The translations under genes were made by a program, and so were the position numbers. DNA of 64,000 bases from Microbacterium oxydans (GTDB lineage Bacteria > Actinomycetota > Actinomycetes > Actinomycetales > Microbacteriaceae): NCBI RefSeq assembly GCF_900095745.1, contig NZ_FMIR01000008.1, positions 1-64,000 of the forward strand. Reading direction: 5' to 3'. This document shows, one piece after another, positions 1 through 8,836 of the stretch. How positions within the stretch are numbered: the stretch's first letter is position 1; each line of letters begins with the position of its first letter. The notes under the pieces were generated by a model, which worked only from the letters and a program-made list of their open reading frames with translations, was not told the DNA's origin and ran no database searches.

Positions 1-31
1 GCCCGCCTGCCCGCCCAGACAAGGAGTCCGC

Positions 32-820
32 ATGACCGATTCTCGCCTGACCTCGTCGATGGCGCGGCTGCTCGCCGTCCTCGAACCGCACGCCGTCGTC
101 ACCGACCTCTACAGCGAGCGAGGTTCGGAGGTGTACGACGCGATGACCCGTGGTGACGACAGCGAGGTGCGCGAGATACTCCGTATCGGCCGGCGCACCG
201 AGGGGAGGATCCTCGAACTCGCGTGCGGCAGCGGTCGACTCACTGTCGCGCTCGGTCGCCTGGGACGTGAGACGGTCGCGCTCGACAGTTCGCCACGCAT
301 GCTCGAGCTGCTCGAGGGACGCGCCCAGCGCGCGGGTGGGAAGGTTCTTCCCGTGCTCGGAGACATGAGCGCGTTCGACGTCGATGGGTCGTTCGGACTC
401 ATCGTGCTGGCGGCGACCTCGATCACGTTGCTGCCTCCACCCCGGCGTCGGACGATGCTCGAGGCTGTGCGCGCGCACCTGGCGCCCGATGGTGTCTTCC
501 TCGTCTCGGTCCACTCGACCGGCGCCTATACGGGCGGTGCCGAGACGCGGCTCGTGCCGCTGAACGCGGACCCTGCCGAGGTCGTGATCCTGGATGAGCA
601 GGTCGACTCGACGGCCGGTCACCGAGATGTGAGTGTGCTGCACCTGCGTCGGCAGGCGGGCGTGCGCACGACGGAAGCGTTCGCCTCGCGGGTGAACCTT
701 CTCGACGAGAAGCAGCTGCGTGCAGAACTGAGCACCGCGGGGTTGCGCGTGCGCGATGCCTTGCCGGTCCGTCTTGCAGACGGGTCGCAGAGCCTGTCCA
801 TGCTCGAGTGCGTCCGATGA
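32..820 (+). CDS. SAM-dependent methyltransferase, probable daptide-type (MpaM-like)
   Basis: Class I Rossmann methyltransferase of 262 aa. Motif I (ELACGSGRL) lies near residues 62-70 and the acidic residue after strand 2 is D85 (VALDSSP). AAGGAG sits seven bases before the ATG. It heads a chain of coupled genes: a membrane metalloprotease, a phosphotransferase-like protein and an ABC exporter follow with stop/start overlaps. From memory of the published daptide RiPP cluster of Microbacterium paraoxydans, this order matches mpaM-mpaP-transporter, where MpaM dimethylates the C-terminal amine of the peptide. The fold is certain. The daptide role is inference, because the precursor, decarboxylase and aminotransferase genes would lie to the left, outside the window. 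Confidence 0.7.
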   Translation: MTDSRLTSSMARLLAVLEPHAVVTDLYSERGSEVYDAMTRGDDSEVREILRIGRRTEGRILELACGSGRLTVALGRLGRETVALDSSPRMLELLEGRAQRAGGKVLPVLGDMSAFDVDGSFGLIVLAATSITLLPPPRRRTMLEAVRAHLAPDGVFLVSVHSTGAYTGGAETRLVPLNADPAEVVILDEQVDSTAGHRDVSVLHLRRQAGVRTTEAFASRVNLLDEKQLRAELSTAGLRVRDALPVRLADGSQSLSMLECVR

Positions 821-2517
821 CGAGCGAGCTTCCGATGACGGTGTTCCCGGCTTCGGCTCGACCGGAGCTCGGGGTGCGCGTCTCCGTCGATGCGCCGGCA
901 GACGCGGAGGGCGCCTGGATCATCGCGCGTGACCGAGTGCCCAAGGCCCGGATCTCCGAGTCGGTTGCCACCGTCGCACGGCACTTCACCGGGGTGCGGA
1001 CGGTGTCGCAGATCGCTCAGGAGCTCGGCGAACCGTGGACGTCTGACGATGTCGGGGGAGTTGCGCGTCGCCTCGCCGACGCCGGTCTCCTGTGCACAGA
1101 CGCGCAGCGGGGAGACCGCGACCGTCGGCTCGACCGAGGTTCCCGTTGGCGGTTCCAGCCCCCGCTCACCGTGCAGTTCAGCATCGGAGACCCGGCCCGT
1201 CTCTTCGCCGCGCTCCGCCCGATCACCCGAGTCGCCGTGGAGGCTCCTGGCGCGGTCGTGTTCCTGGCCATCGTGCTCGCAGGGTTCGTCGTCGGTCTCC
1301 TCAGCACCGATGACATCGTCGGGGTTCTCGATCATCCCGTGCCGCTGCCCGTCGTGATCGGGCTGAGCGTGGCGATCGTCCTCACCACGGTCGTGCACGA
1401 GCTCGGGCACGGTGCCGTCCTCAGCCATTTCGGCGGGTCGCCCCGGCGCATCGGAGCCATGCTGTTCTACCTCGCCCCCGCCTTCTTCTGCGACGTCACC
1501 GACGGCTGGCGGTTGGGACGGCGCGGACGGCGTGTGGCCGTCGCGCTCGCCGGGCCCGCGGTGCACCTGCTCTGCGCAGCGGCGAGCATCGTCCTCGCGC
1601 GCTTCTTGACAGATCCGATGCTGCACGCCGCGCTCGTGCTGTACGGGCTCTCGTGCCTCATGATCACCGTGCTCAACCTGCTGCCCTTCGTGCAGCTCGA
1701 CGGCTATCTGGCGCTGATGTCGGCGCTGGACCATCCGCATCTGCGGCGCCATGCCATGCACGCGGCGGGAGAGACTCTCGGCGCGATGCTGTTCGGGACC
1801 ATGAAGGCTGACCGGACGATGGCTGTCGGCGGGTCAGGTTCGACGCGGCGAGGCTGGCTGGTCGCGTACGGCGTCACCTGTCGGCTCTTCCCGGTTGTGC
1901 TGGTCGGACTGGTGCTCTACCGCTCCTCGTCGATGGTCGCCGGCCTCGGGGTCGTGCCCGCCATCGCCTATCTGCTCACCGTGGCAGTCGTGATCGCCGT
2001 GGCAGCCGCCGCGCTCATCCGGGGTGTCCGCGCGTTACACGGCCGTCGGCCGGATGCGCGGCGGACAGCCGTGTCCCTCGGTGCGATCATCGCGGTGGCA
2101 GGAGCGATCCTGTTCCTCGTCCCGATGCAGCCCGCTCATCAGGTCGGGTTCGCGGCCGATGGCGAGGGCGTCCGTCTGGTGGCGAGTACCTCAGCGGAAC
2201 TGCCGGCGGTGGGCACGGCGGTGACGCTGGAGAGCAACGGCATCGTCCTGCGCCATCCACTGGGCAACGCGACCGTCGGCAGCGGATCCGCCGAGCATGA
2301 CGACGGGGTCGACCTCGCCGCACTCGTGCCCGTGAGCGCCTCCGGCCTGACCACGCCCGCCTGGACGAGGGGCCTGACAGAAGTCGAAACGGCGGAGACC
2401 TTGCCCCCGTACGGGAGGGCGACGTTCTCTGACTCGCGTGCGACGAACATCGCCGTCTGGCTCTGGCAAGCCTTCCTGGCCCGACCGGTGGCCGCGCTCG
2501 GATCGGAGCACCGATGA
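817..2517 (+). CDS. Intramembrane zinc metalloprotease (M50-like), probable daptide leader protease (MpaP-like)
   Basis: Multi-pass membrane protein of 566 aa. The ATG at 817 overlaps the upstream stop as ATGA; an in-frame GTG at 808 is less likely. HELGH at residues 194-198 inside a hydrophobic stretch, and LDG with D295 after NLLPFVQ, are the two halves of a site-2-protease (M50) zinc site. The first ~95 residues are soluble and look like a small helical or winged domain of PqqD type; the last ~130 residues after the final membrane segments are probably extracytoplasmic. Daptide clusters encode an intramembrane metalloprotease thought to process the precursor leader. Protease family is well supported; the substrate is inferred from context. 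Confidence 0.72.
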   Translation: MTSELPMTVFPASARPELGVRVSVDAPADAEGAWIIARDRVPKARISESVATVARHFTGVRTVSQIAQELGEPWTSDDVGGVARRLADAGLLCTDAQRGDRDRRLDRGSRWRFQPPLTVQFSIGDPARLFAALRPITRVAVEAPGAVVFLAIVLAGFVVGLLSTDDIVGVLDHPVPLPVVIGLSVAIVLTTVVHELGHGAVLSHFGGSPRRIGAMLFYLAPAFFCDVTDGWRLGRRGRRVAVALAGPAVHLLCAAASIVLARFLTDPMLHAALVLYGLSCLMITVLNLLPFVQLDGYLALMSALDHPHLRRHAMHAAGETLGAMLFGTMKADRTMAVGGSGSTRRGWLVAYGVTCRLFPVVLVGLVLYRSSSMVAGLGVVPAIAYLLTVAVVIAVAAAALIRGVRALHGRRPDARRTAVSLGAIIAVAGAILFLVPMQPAHQVGFAADGEGVRLVASTSAELPAVGTAVTLESNGIVLRHPLGNATVGSGSAEHDDGVDLAALVPVSASGLTTPAWTRGLTEVETAETLPPYGRATFSDSRATNIAVWLWQAFLARPVAALGSEHR

Positions 2518-3392
2518 ATGCCGGTATCCCGCCGAGCGCACCGGAGAATGATGTGCGCCGGATGCTGCGCCAGGCACTGGCGCGCATGGCGACCGAGCTG
2601 GAGGTACGGGCGATCGGTGAACCCGTCCACGGTTGGCATGACCGTTCGATCGGCTCGGCGGTGCAACGCGGAGGCGATGTGCTCTGGCTCCGCATCGTGT
2701 GGGCGCGCGCCGAGTGGGCTCGAGGACCGTGGTGGACGGGGAACCAGGATGCCGGAGCGATCCACATCGGCGTCAAACCCCTGTTCCTGGATGTGCGAGA
2801 GCAGACCGAAGGAGCGCTCCTGCTTCGGGCGGAGCTGATGACTGCGGTGCCGGGCACCCCTGCTGCGGCGACGCCGGAACTGCGCGACGGCCCGGCTGTG
2901 GATGCGGGGTGGTGGTCTGATCTGGAGCAGGCACTGGCCGGAGTCGCCGCCACTCCGACGACGCGCATGTCCCTCGACCCCGTCGGCATCCGCCGACGCA
3001 TCGCCGTCTTCTTCGGCTGTGAGATCGACACCGACCCGGGGCGTTGGGTGTCGTGTCACGGCGATCTCCACTGGAACAACATCCACACGGCCCCGCTCGC
3101 GATCGTGGACTGGGAAGCGTGGGGCCTGGCGCCGCGGGGATACGACGCCGCTTTCCTCCTGGCCCATTCGCTCGGAGTGCCCGCTGTCGCCGACGAGATC
3201 GCGCGACGGTTCCGCGACGACCTCGAGACCGACGACGGCGTCGTCGCACAGCTGTACGCGCTCACCAAGCTCCTCACCCGCGCCGACGGAGGCGCGCATC
3301 CCGAGCTGATCGCCCCCATCCACCGCCACGCGGATCGACTGATCGGTCGTGTCCCCGTCTCCCGTCCTCTCACGCAAGGAGTGAACCCATGA
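2514..3392 (+). CDS. Phosphotransferase-like protein (APH/choline kinase fold)
   Basis: 292 aa; its ATG overlaps the protease stop as ATGA. The C-terminal lobe has the aminoglycoside-phosphotransferase signature: HGDLHWNN at 182-189 (catalytic D184, metal-binding N189), then IVDWE with D199. The N-terminal lobe is poorly conserved and I could not place a clear ATP-binding lysine. Usual members phosphorylate small hydroxylated compounds such as aminoglycosides, homoserine or choline, or are maturation factors. Because it is coupled between the protease and the exporter, it may act in peptide maturation or self-protection, but no published role is known to me. Fold 0.8, function unknown. Confidence 0.68.
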   Translation: MNAGIPPSAPENDVRRMLRQALARMATELEVRAIGEPVHGWHDRSIGSAVQRGGDVLWLRIVWARAEWARGPWWTGNQDAGAIHIGVKPLFLDVREQTEGALLLRAELMTAVPGTPAAATPELRDGPAVDAGWWSDLEQALAGVAATPTTRMSLDPVGIRRRIAVFFGCEIDTDPGRWVSCHGDLHWNNIHTAPLAIVDWEAWGLAPRGYDAAFLLAHSLGVPAVADEIARRFRDDLETDDGVVAQLYALTKLLTRADGGAHPELIAPIHRHADRLIGRVPVSRPLTQGVNP

Positions 3393-4117
3393 CCGCAGTC
3401 GTGACCTTCGACGGCTTCACCAAGTCCTACGGCGGCGAAACCGTCGTGCAAGACCTGACCTTCACGGTGGAGGCCGGATCCGTGGTCGGACTGCTCGGCC
3501 CGAATGGGGCCGGGAAGAGCACCGCGATGCGGGGGCTGGTCGGACTGCTCCATCCCACAGCGGGGTCGGCGCGAGTGTTCGGGGAGCCCTTCGCGGCGCT
3601 GCCCAATCCCGCCAGGCGAGTCGGTGTGCACATGGACGGGCTGGGCTTCGAGACGGGGATCACCGCCGCGCGGCACCTCGACATCTACCGGCTCGCTCTG
3701 GGCGCGCCGCGTTCGAGGGTCGATGAGGTGCTGGAGCAGGTCGACCTCACGGCGCACGCCGGCAAACGGGTGAAGAAGTACTCGACCGGGATGCTCCAGC
3801 GACTGGGACTCGCGACTGCCCTGCTCGGCGATCCCGAGCTGCTGGTGCTCGACGAGCCGGCGAACGGCCTCGACCCCGGCGGGATCCGCTGGCTCCGTGG
3901 ATTCCTCCGGAACTTCGCGGCGCGTGGAGGCAGCGTCCTCGTCTCCAGCCATCAGTTGGCCGAACTCGAGCAGAGCGTCGACGAGGTCGTCGTGATGCGT
4001 CGCACCGTGCTGTTCCGGGGGCCGCTGGACTCGTTGACCCGCGGAGGCGACTCCTCGCTCGAGGAGGGGTACTTCGATCTGATCGACGCCGCCGCAGGGG
4101 GTCGTCGCAATGCCTGA
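3389..4117 (+). CDS. ABC transporter ATP-binding protein (peptide export or immunity)
   Basis: 242 aa nucleotide-binding domain of the ABC-2 class. Walker A GPNGAGKST has K43; the signature is the variant YSTGMLQRL rather than LSGGQ, as in bacteriocin-immunity (BcrA-like) ATPases; Walker B is LLVLDEPANGLDP and the H-loop is SSHQL. The chosen ATG overlaps the previous stop (ATGA) and follows AAGGAG; a longer reading from 3044 would run inside the previous gene. It overlaps the first permease by 8 bases. Together with the two permeases it forms a complete exporter, probably for the ribosomal peptide made by this cluster. Confidence 0.88.
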   Translation: MTAVVTFDGFTKSYGGETVVQDLTFTVEAGSVVGLLGPNGAGKSTAMRGLVGLLHPTAGSARVFGEPFAALPNPARRVGVHMDGLGFETGITAARHLDIYRLALGAPRSRVDEVLEQVDLTAHAGKRVKKYSTGMLQRLGLATALLGDPELLVLDEPANGLDPGGIRWLRGFLRNFAARGGSVLVSSHQLAELEQSVDEVVVMRRTVLFRGPLDSLTRGGDSSLEEGYFDLIDAAAGGRRNA

Positions 4118-4835
4118 CGTGCTCAGAAGCGAACTGCTCCGCAGCATCAGCGGCCTCGCGATGCTCGGCGTCGGCTCCTTCGTGATCCTCATCCCGGTCC
4201 TCCTGCTGACCATGGGGCCGTCGCTCGACGGAGTGCGCGCACTCGACGACGGCATGGCGACCAGGATGGTCTTCGGACTCATCGCCTCGATCGGGATCAC
4301 CGCGATGTACCTCGGGAGCTACTCCGTCTCGCGGGAGTTCTACTACCGTTCGATGTCACGCACGATCGTGATCGGCTCGCTGCGTCGTGTCTTCCTCGCG
4401 AAGCTCCTGTCGAGCGTGGCCACGAGCATCGTCTTCTGCGTGGTCGGTACGGCGATCTGGGCCGGTGTCACGAGCCTCGCGCTCGCCGCATACGGTCGAC
4501 ACCTGCAGCTCGACAGCGCGTTCTGGGGCATCGTGGGCGGTTCGATCTTCGTGGCAGCCACCGGGGCCGTGATCGGGGGGTCGCTGGGGTGGATCCTCCG
4601 GAACTACTACGTCGTCTCCGCCGTGGTGCTGCTGCTGCCGACGATGATCGAGCTGCCGCTGCTGTTCACCGTGCCGGCGATCGAGAGGTTCCTCCCGGTC
4701 GGGGCGTTCGCGGGAGCGACGGGCGCCCCGATCGACGGTCTCCTGCCCACGGGCGCGAGCTGCGCCGTGCTGCTCGGGTGGGCAGCTGTCGTGACCGCAC
4801 TCGCCGTGGTGGTCGTGCGAAGGCGTGCGCGATGA
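4110..4835 (+). CDS. ABC-2 type permease subunit 1
   Basis: 241 aa hydrophobic protein with about six membrane segments and an Arg-rich C-terminal end (VVRRRAR), typical of ABC-2 permeases. It starts 8 bases before the ATPase stop and overlaps the second permease by 4 bases, so the three are made together. There is no N-terminal signal peptide beyond the first membrane helix. The sequence gives no direct clue to substrate; the neighbouring methyltransferase and protease suggest a modified peptide. Confidence 0.78.
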   Translation: MPDVLRSELLRSISGLAMLGVGSFVILIPVLLLTMGPSLDGVRALDDGMATRMVFGLIASIGITAMYLGSYSVSREFYYRSMSRTIVIGSLRRVFLAKLLSSVATSIVFCVVGTAIWAGVTSLALAAYGRHLQLDSAFWGIVGGSIFVAATGAVIGGSLGWILRNYYVVSAVVLLLPTMIELPLLFTVPAIERFLPVGAFAGATGAPIDGLLPTGASCAVLLGWAAVVTALAVVVVRRRAR

Positions 4836-5581
4836 CGTCGGTGCCGGCCGTGCCGACGGTCGGCCGCGGTCCGATCGTCCGCACGATCGCTGCGGAGCTC
4901 CGACGGGTGCGAGGCGACCCTCTGCCGTGGGCGTTCCTGCCCGTGATGCTCTTCCTCATCGTCTCCCTGCTCGCATCGCTTCCTGCCGAGCTGGGCATCG
5001 CGCCCGCGCCCGCCATCGCCGAGGTCGCCGTGGGACTGAGCGCGTCCGTGTTCAGCAGTCTCATCCTCGTCGTCGCCGTGCTCGGCGCGCTCGGAGTGAC
5101 GCTCGCCGACAAGGCGGGTGTGCTGGCCAGGGCGCAGCTCTACGGCGGCCCCGTCGCCGTCTTCGGCGTCCGAGCCGCGACGACTCTGCTCACGAGCCTG
5201 CTGCTCGGCGGGGTCGGCACCGTCGCTCTCGAGACCGCCTTCCTGGTCGCATCGGGCCAAGAGCTGCTCCCTCCCGCGACGGCCGGGCGGACTCTGGCGG
5301 CGATCGGGGCTGCGGGGCTGTGGGGATACCTCGTCGGTGTGCTGATCCGCAGCCCGATTCTCGTGCTGTTCGTCGTCCCGGCGACGCTCGTGCCCGCCGC
5401 CCTTCTCGCCGACATCGCACCCTCCCTGGCCGACGTGCTGCCCCTGCAGGCGCTCCTGTCGTCAGCCGGTCTCGCGCGCGAGGGGCTCGGTGGCGCGGCG
5501 TCTGCGGCGATCGCGTGCGCGTGGCTCCTCGTGCTCGGCGCCGCCGCCGTGCTCGTCGTGCGTCGCAGGGACCGGCTCTGA
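4832..5581 (+). CDS. ABC-2 type permease subunit 2
   Basis: 249 aa, about six membrane segments, C-terminal VLVVRRRDRL. The ATG at 4832 overlaps the previous stop (ATGA). It is unlike the first permease in detail, so the exporter is probably a heterodimeric membrane part with one ATPase type. It is the last gene of the coupled chain: a leaderless promoter for the next gene begins 30 bases after its stop, which marks the right end of the daptide-like cluster. Confidence 0.77.
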   Translation: MTSVPAVPTVGRGPIVRTIAAELRRVRGDPLPWAFLPVMLFLIVSLLASLPAELGIAPAPAIAEVAVGLSASVFSSLILVVAVLGALGVTLADKAGVLARAQLYGGPVAVFGVRAATTLLTSLLLGGVGTVALETAFLVASGQELLPPATAGRTLAAIGAAGLWGYLVGVLIRSPILVLFVVPATLVPAALLADIAPSLADVLPLQALLSSAGLAREGLGGAASAAIACAWLLVLGAAAVLVVRRRDRL

Positions 5582-5611
5582 GCGGGTTCCGCCCACTGCC
5601 CGCACCCGACG

Positions 5612-5617
5612 TAGGAT
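5612..5617 (+). promoter_or_regulatory. -10 box of trhO (leaderless)
   Basis: TAGGAT ends six bases before the GTG at 5624 and there is no Shine-Dalgarno sequence, so transcription probably starts at the GTG. The -35 region is weak. Confidence 0.6.
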
Positions 5618-5623
5618 TCCTGG

Positions 5624-6514
5624 GTGGCAACCCCCAAGATCGTCCTCTTCTACGCGTTCACGCCCCTCACCGATCCCGACGCCGTGCGCGTCTGGCAGCG
5701 CGACATCGGCGAGGCGCTCGGGCTGCGCGGACGACTGCTCATCTCGAAGGACGGGATCAACGGCACGCTCGGTGGTGACATCACGGCCCTGAAGAAATGG
5801 CTCCGTTCCTTTCGCTCGTATGCGCCGTTCGCCGACGCCGACATCAAATGGAGCGAGGGGACGGGGCTCGATGCCGAGGGCCGCAGCCTCGACTTCCCCA
5901 AGCTCAGCGTCAAGGTGCGTGACGAGATCGTGTCGTTCGGAGCCCCGGGGGAGCTGCGGGTCGACGAGCACGGCGTCGTCGGTGGTGGCACGCGGCTGAG
6001 CCCCGAAGAACTTCACGGCCTGATCGAGGAACGTGGCGACGACGTGGTGTTCTTCGACGGCCGGAACGCCCTCGAGGCGCAGATCGGGCGGTTCCGCGGC
6101 GCGGTCGTGCCCGACACCGAGACGACCCGGGATTTCGTGCAGCTTCTCGACTCCGGCGCCTACGACGACCTGAAGGGCAAGCCGGTCGTGACCTACTGCA
6201 CCGGCGGGATCCGTTGCGAGGTGCTGTCGAGCCTGATGACGGCGCGCGGCTTCGGCGAGGTCTACCAGCTCGAGGGCGGTATCGTCCGCTACGGCGAGAA
6301 GTACGGCGATGATGGCCTCTGGGACGGCTCGCTGTACGTGTTCGACGGCCGTGGCTCCGTCGATTTCTCCGACCACGCGCGGGTCATCGGCGAGTGCGTC
6401 GGCTGCGGGACGCCCACCAAGCGCACCGCCAACTGCCCCGATCTCTCCTGCCGCTCGCAGTTCGTGGTGTGCGAGGTCTGCGTCGCCGTGCCCTGCGCCG
6501 TTCACGCCGCCTGA
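5624..6514 (+). CDS. trhO: tRNA uridine(34) hydroxylase TrhO (rhodanese family)
   Basis: 296 aa. An N-terminal ferredoxin-like domain is followed by a rhodanese domain with C192 in YCTGGIRCE, and a Cys-rich tail ([10 protein letters not shown], then two further CxxC-like pairs). This is the YceA/TrhO layout; these enzymes make 5-hydroxyuridine at tRNA position 34 with oxygen. GTG is chosen because a TAGGAT -10 box lies six bases before it. It stands alone and converges with the transglutaminase operon; 54 bases separate the two stops and no strong hairpin was seen there. Confidence 0.88.
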   Translation: MATPKIVLFYAFTPLTDPDAVRVWQRDIGEALGLRGRLLISKDGINGTLGGDITALKKWLRSFRSYAPFADADIKWSEGTGLDAEGRSLDFPKLSVKVRDEIVSFGAPGELRVDEHGVVGGGTRLSPEELHGLIEERGDDVVFFDGRNALEAQIGRFRGAVVPDTETTRDFVQLLDSGAYDDLKGKPVVTYCTGGIRCEVLSSLMTARGFGEVYQLEGGIVRYGEKYGDDGLWDGSLYVFDGRGSVDFSDHARVIGECVGCGTPTKRTANCPDLSCRSQFVVCEVCVAVPCAVHAA

Positions 6515-6568
6515 ACGCGGGTTCGACCGACCCAGCCGACCCGAGCCGAGCGTCCCGGAGCCCTGCCG

Positions 6569-8836
6569 TCAGACCGCCGCTCCCGGCTCGGCGGCTCGCG
6601 GAGCGTACAGGGACCGCGGCAGCAGTGCGGCGCGCACCCGCGTCGGTCGGTCGACACTGCCGCGCAACTGCACCAAGACCTGGCGCAGCGGCTCGGAGAG
6701 ATCTGCCGATGCCTCGCCGGACCGGGCGTAGTTGGACCGCTCGACGGCATCCGTGAGTAGACGCATCGCCTCCGGGTCCACCTGGCTCTCCCGCACCAGT
6801 CCCGCCGCACGCACGCGCGGGGTCTCGGCATCCGACACCTCCAACTGCAGGTCGATCAGCGTGTCGCGGAGCTCGGCCCAGGCCGCCGCGGGGTCCCCGC
6901 TTCGCGCCCGGTTCATACGGCCGCGGCGCTCGACGACGCGGATGAGCGCCGGCAACAGGAGCAGCACGACGACTCCGAGTGCGGTGAGCGCGACCGGCAT
7001 CGGGTCGAGGGTGCGCCGTGCGCCGCCGTCCGCGGAGTCGCCCCCGTCGGGGTCACGGTCCACCTGCGGAGCCGAGGTCTCCTCGCTCTGCGGGGCCGTG
7101 GTGGGGACGGGGACGGCGGGGTCTCCGGGTCCACCGCCCTGCGTCACTCCTGCACGGAAGGCGGTCGGCACGCCCAGCGAGGCGGTCGGTTCGAACGGAA
7201 CCCAGCCGACCCCGGGGAAGAGCACTTCCGGCCAGGAGTGCAGCTGGTCGCTGGTCACGGAGAAGACCGATTCCGTGCCGCGCTTCTCGTCGGTGAGCGA
7301 GCCGGGCAGGTACCCGACGACGATGCGCACCTGCATCCCCAGGCTCTCGGCCATCAGCGCGAAGGCACCGGCGAAGTGCACGCAGTACCCCTGACGCTCT
7401 TCGAGGAACTGGGCCACGGCCTCGGCTCCGGTGCCGTCGAAGCCTTCCTGCACCGGTGTCTCGAGGGAGTACGCGAACTGCGAGCGGAACCAGTTCTGCA
7501 GCGCCACGAGGCGGTCGTAGTCGGTGCTCGCGGCCGCGGTCACGTCGGTGGCCAGCTCGGCGATGATGCCCGGCAGCTCCACAGGCTCCGCCTCGGGATC
7601 GACGACGGGGGGTGCGGCGTCGATCGCGCGGATCTGCTCGAGCGTCGGGATGAGTCGTGACGAGGTGACGGTGTAGTCGTTGCCGACGGCATCGGCGCTG
7701 CGGGAGAAGAGCGTGCGATTGTCGGGGGAGACCCGCCACGATCCGCTGAGTCCCTGCACGTCGGTGGCCGGATACGGCACCGGAAGCCACGAGCTGGACA
7801 TCCGCAGCACCCGGATGGAGGTGTTCTCCTCCTCCGTCGCGATGCCCTCACCCCACTCCGGGGCGCCGAAGCCGTCGTCCTGCGACTGCAGGTCGCCTCG
7901 GTCGGGCTGCCAGACGCGTCCGTCGAATCGGGACAGCGTCGTCAGCCGCAGGTAGGGGGCGGTCTCGCCGTCCGCCGCCACGGTCAGCACCTCGACCGGG
8001 TTCGGTTGGCGCAGGTCGTCACCGAGGCGCAGCGATGCGTCGACCGTGACGCCGACGCCGGTGCCGGCCATGCTCGTCGCGACGGGCAGCGCGGGGGCGA
8101 TGGCCACGGTCGTGACCAGCGCGGCGGCCCCGAGCGCGACGGCGAGCGAGGTCGACGATCGGCGAGGCGATTCCGGATGCCGTCGCGCGGTGTAACGGAA
8201 GAGGAGCAGAGCCATCACGCCGTAGAGCACGAACCAGATCACGTTCGTCTCACCCAGGGTGACGATCATCGGCACCGCGCCGATGGCGCCGGTCAGCAGC
8301 GCGGCCAGCACGGCCGACCGGTGTGCCACGAGCTGATCGAGGAGGATCGCGACGACCGCGAAGCCGGCGCCCATCGAGGCGGCGAGCCCGGGCGAGGCAT
8401 CGAGCGGCGCGGAACCGAAGGCGACCTCCTCGAAGGCCGCGGCCCCGAGGGCTCCGAACACCGCGAGGGTGGTCGTCGTCGGGACCACCCCGAAGAGCGC
8501 GGTGTCACCCGCGACCAGCAGCGTCACGGCGCCGATGGCCACGACGATCTGGGCGAGGAGGGTGCCGGTGTCCCGGACCCATGCCGCCCGTCGGCGCAGC
8601 AGGTGCCGCAGCAGCATGCCCGTCCCGGCCACGACGATGACCACGACGAGGACCGTGCCCGACCAGGTGCCCGGAGAGATGACCGACGTGTACGGCCACG
8701 TCGCCACCAGCGTCGCCGCAGCCGCCATCGCACCGGGGCCGACGACGCCGGTCGTCTCCTCACGGTCGCGATGCCACCGTGGCGCGGTCGGCGCGGGGGC
8801 GGCCGCGGTCGGGGGTGACTGCTCAGCGCGGAACAT
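6569..8836 (-). CDS. Transglutaminase-like membrane protein (TgpA/DUF3488 type)
   Basis: 755 aa from the ATG at 8836, which overlaps the DUF58 stop by 14 bases; another ATG at 8866 is possible but its GGGAGG is too close. About six or seven N-terminal membrane helices precede an extracytoplasmic transglutaminase core with C485 (GYCVHFA), a His in LHSWPEV and FEPT in place of the usual aspartate-containing third motif. A further membrane helix and a cytosolic DUF4129-like tail follow. It is the last gene of a MoxR-DUF58-transglutaminase operon, a common actinobacterial set thought to act on envelope proteins; its substrate is unknown. Confidence 0.85.
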   Translation of the reverse strand: MFRAEQSPPTAAAPAPTAPRWHRDREETTGVVGPGAMAAAATLVATWPYTSVISPGTWSGTVLVVVIVVAGTGMLLRHLLRRRAAWVRDTGTLLAQIVVAIGAVTLLVAGDTALFGVVPTTTTLAVFGALGAAAFEEVAFGSAPLDASPGLAASMGAGFAVVAILLDQLVAHRSAVLAALLTGAIGAVPMIVTLGETNVIWFVLYGVMALLLFRYTARRHPESPRRSSTSLAVALGAAALVTTVAIAPALPVATSMAGTGVGVTVDASLRLGDDLRQPNPVEVLTVAADGETAPYLRLTTLSRFDGRVWQPDRGDLQSQDDGFGAPEWGEGIATEEENTSIRVLRMSSSWLPVPYPATDVQGLSGSWRVSPDNRTLFSRSADAVGNDYTVTSSRLIPTLEQIRAIDAAPPVVDPEAEPVELPGIIAELATDVTAAASTDYDRLVALQNWFRSQFAYSLETPVQEGFDGTGAEAVAQFLEERQGYCVHFAGAFALMAESLGMQVRIVVGYLPGSLTDEKRGTESVFSVTSDQLHSWPEVLFPGVGWVPFEPTASLGVPTAFRAGVTQGGGPGDPAVPVPTTAPQSEETSAPQVDRDPDGGDSADGGARRTLDPMPVALTALGVVVLLLLPALIRVVERRGRMNRARSGDPAAAWAELRDTLIDLQLEVSDAETPRVRAAGLVRESQVDPEAMRLLTDAVERSNYARSGEASADLSEPLRQVLVQLRGSVDRPTRVRAALLPRSLYAPRAAEPGAAV

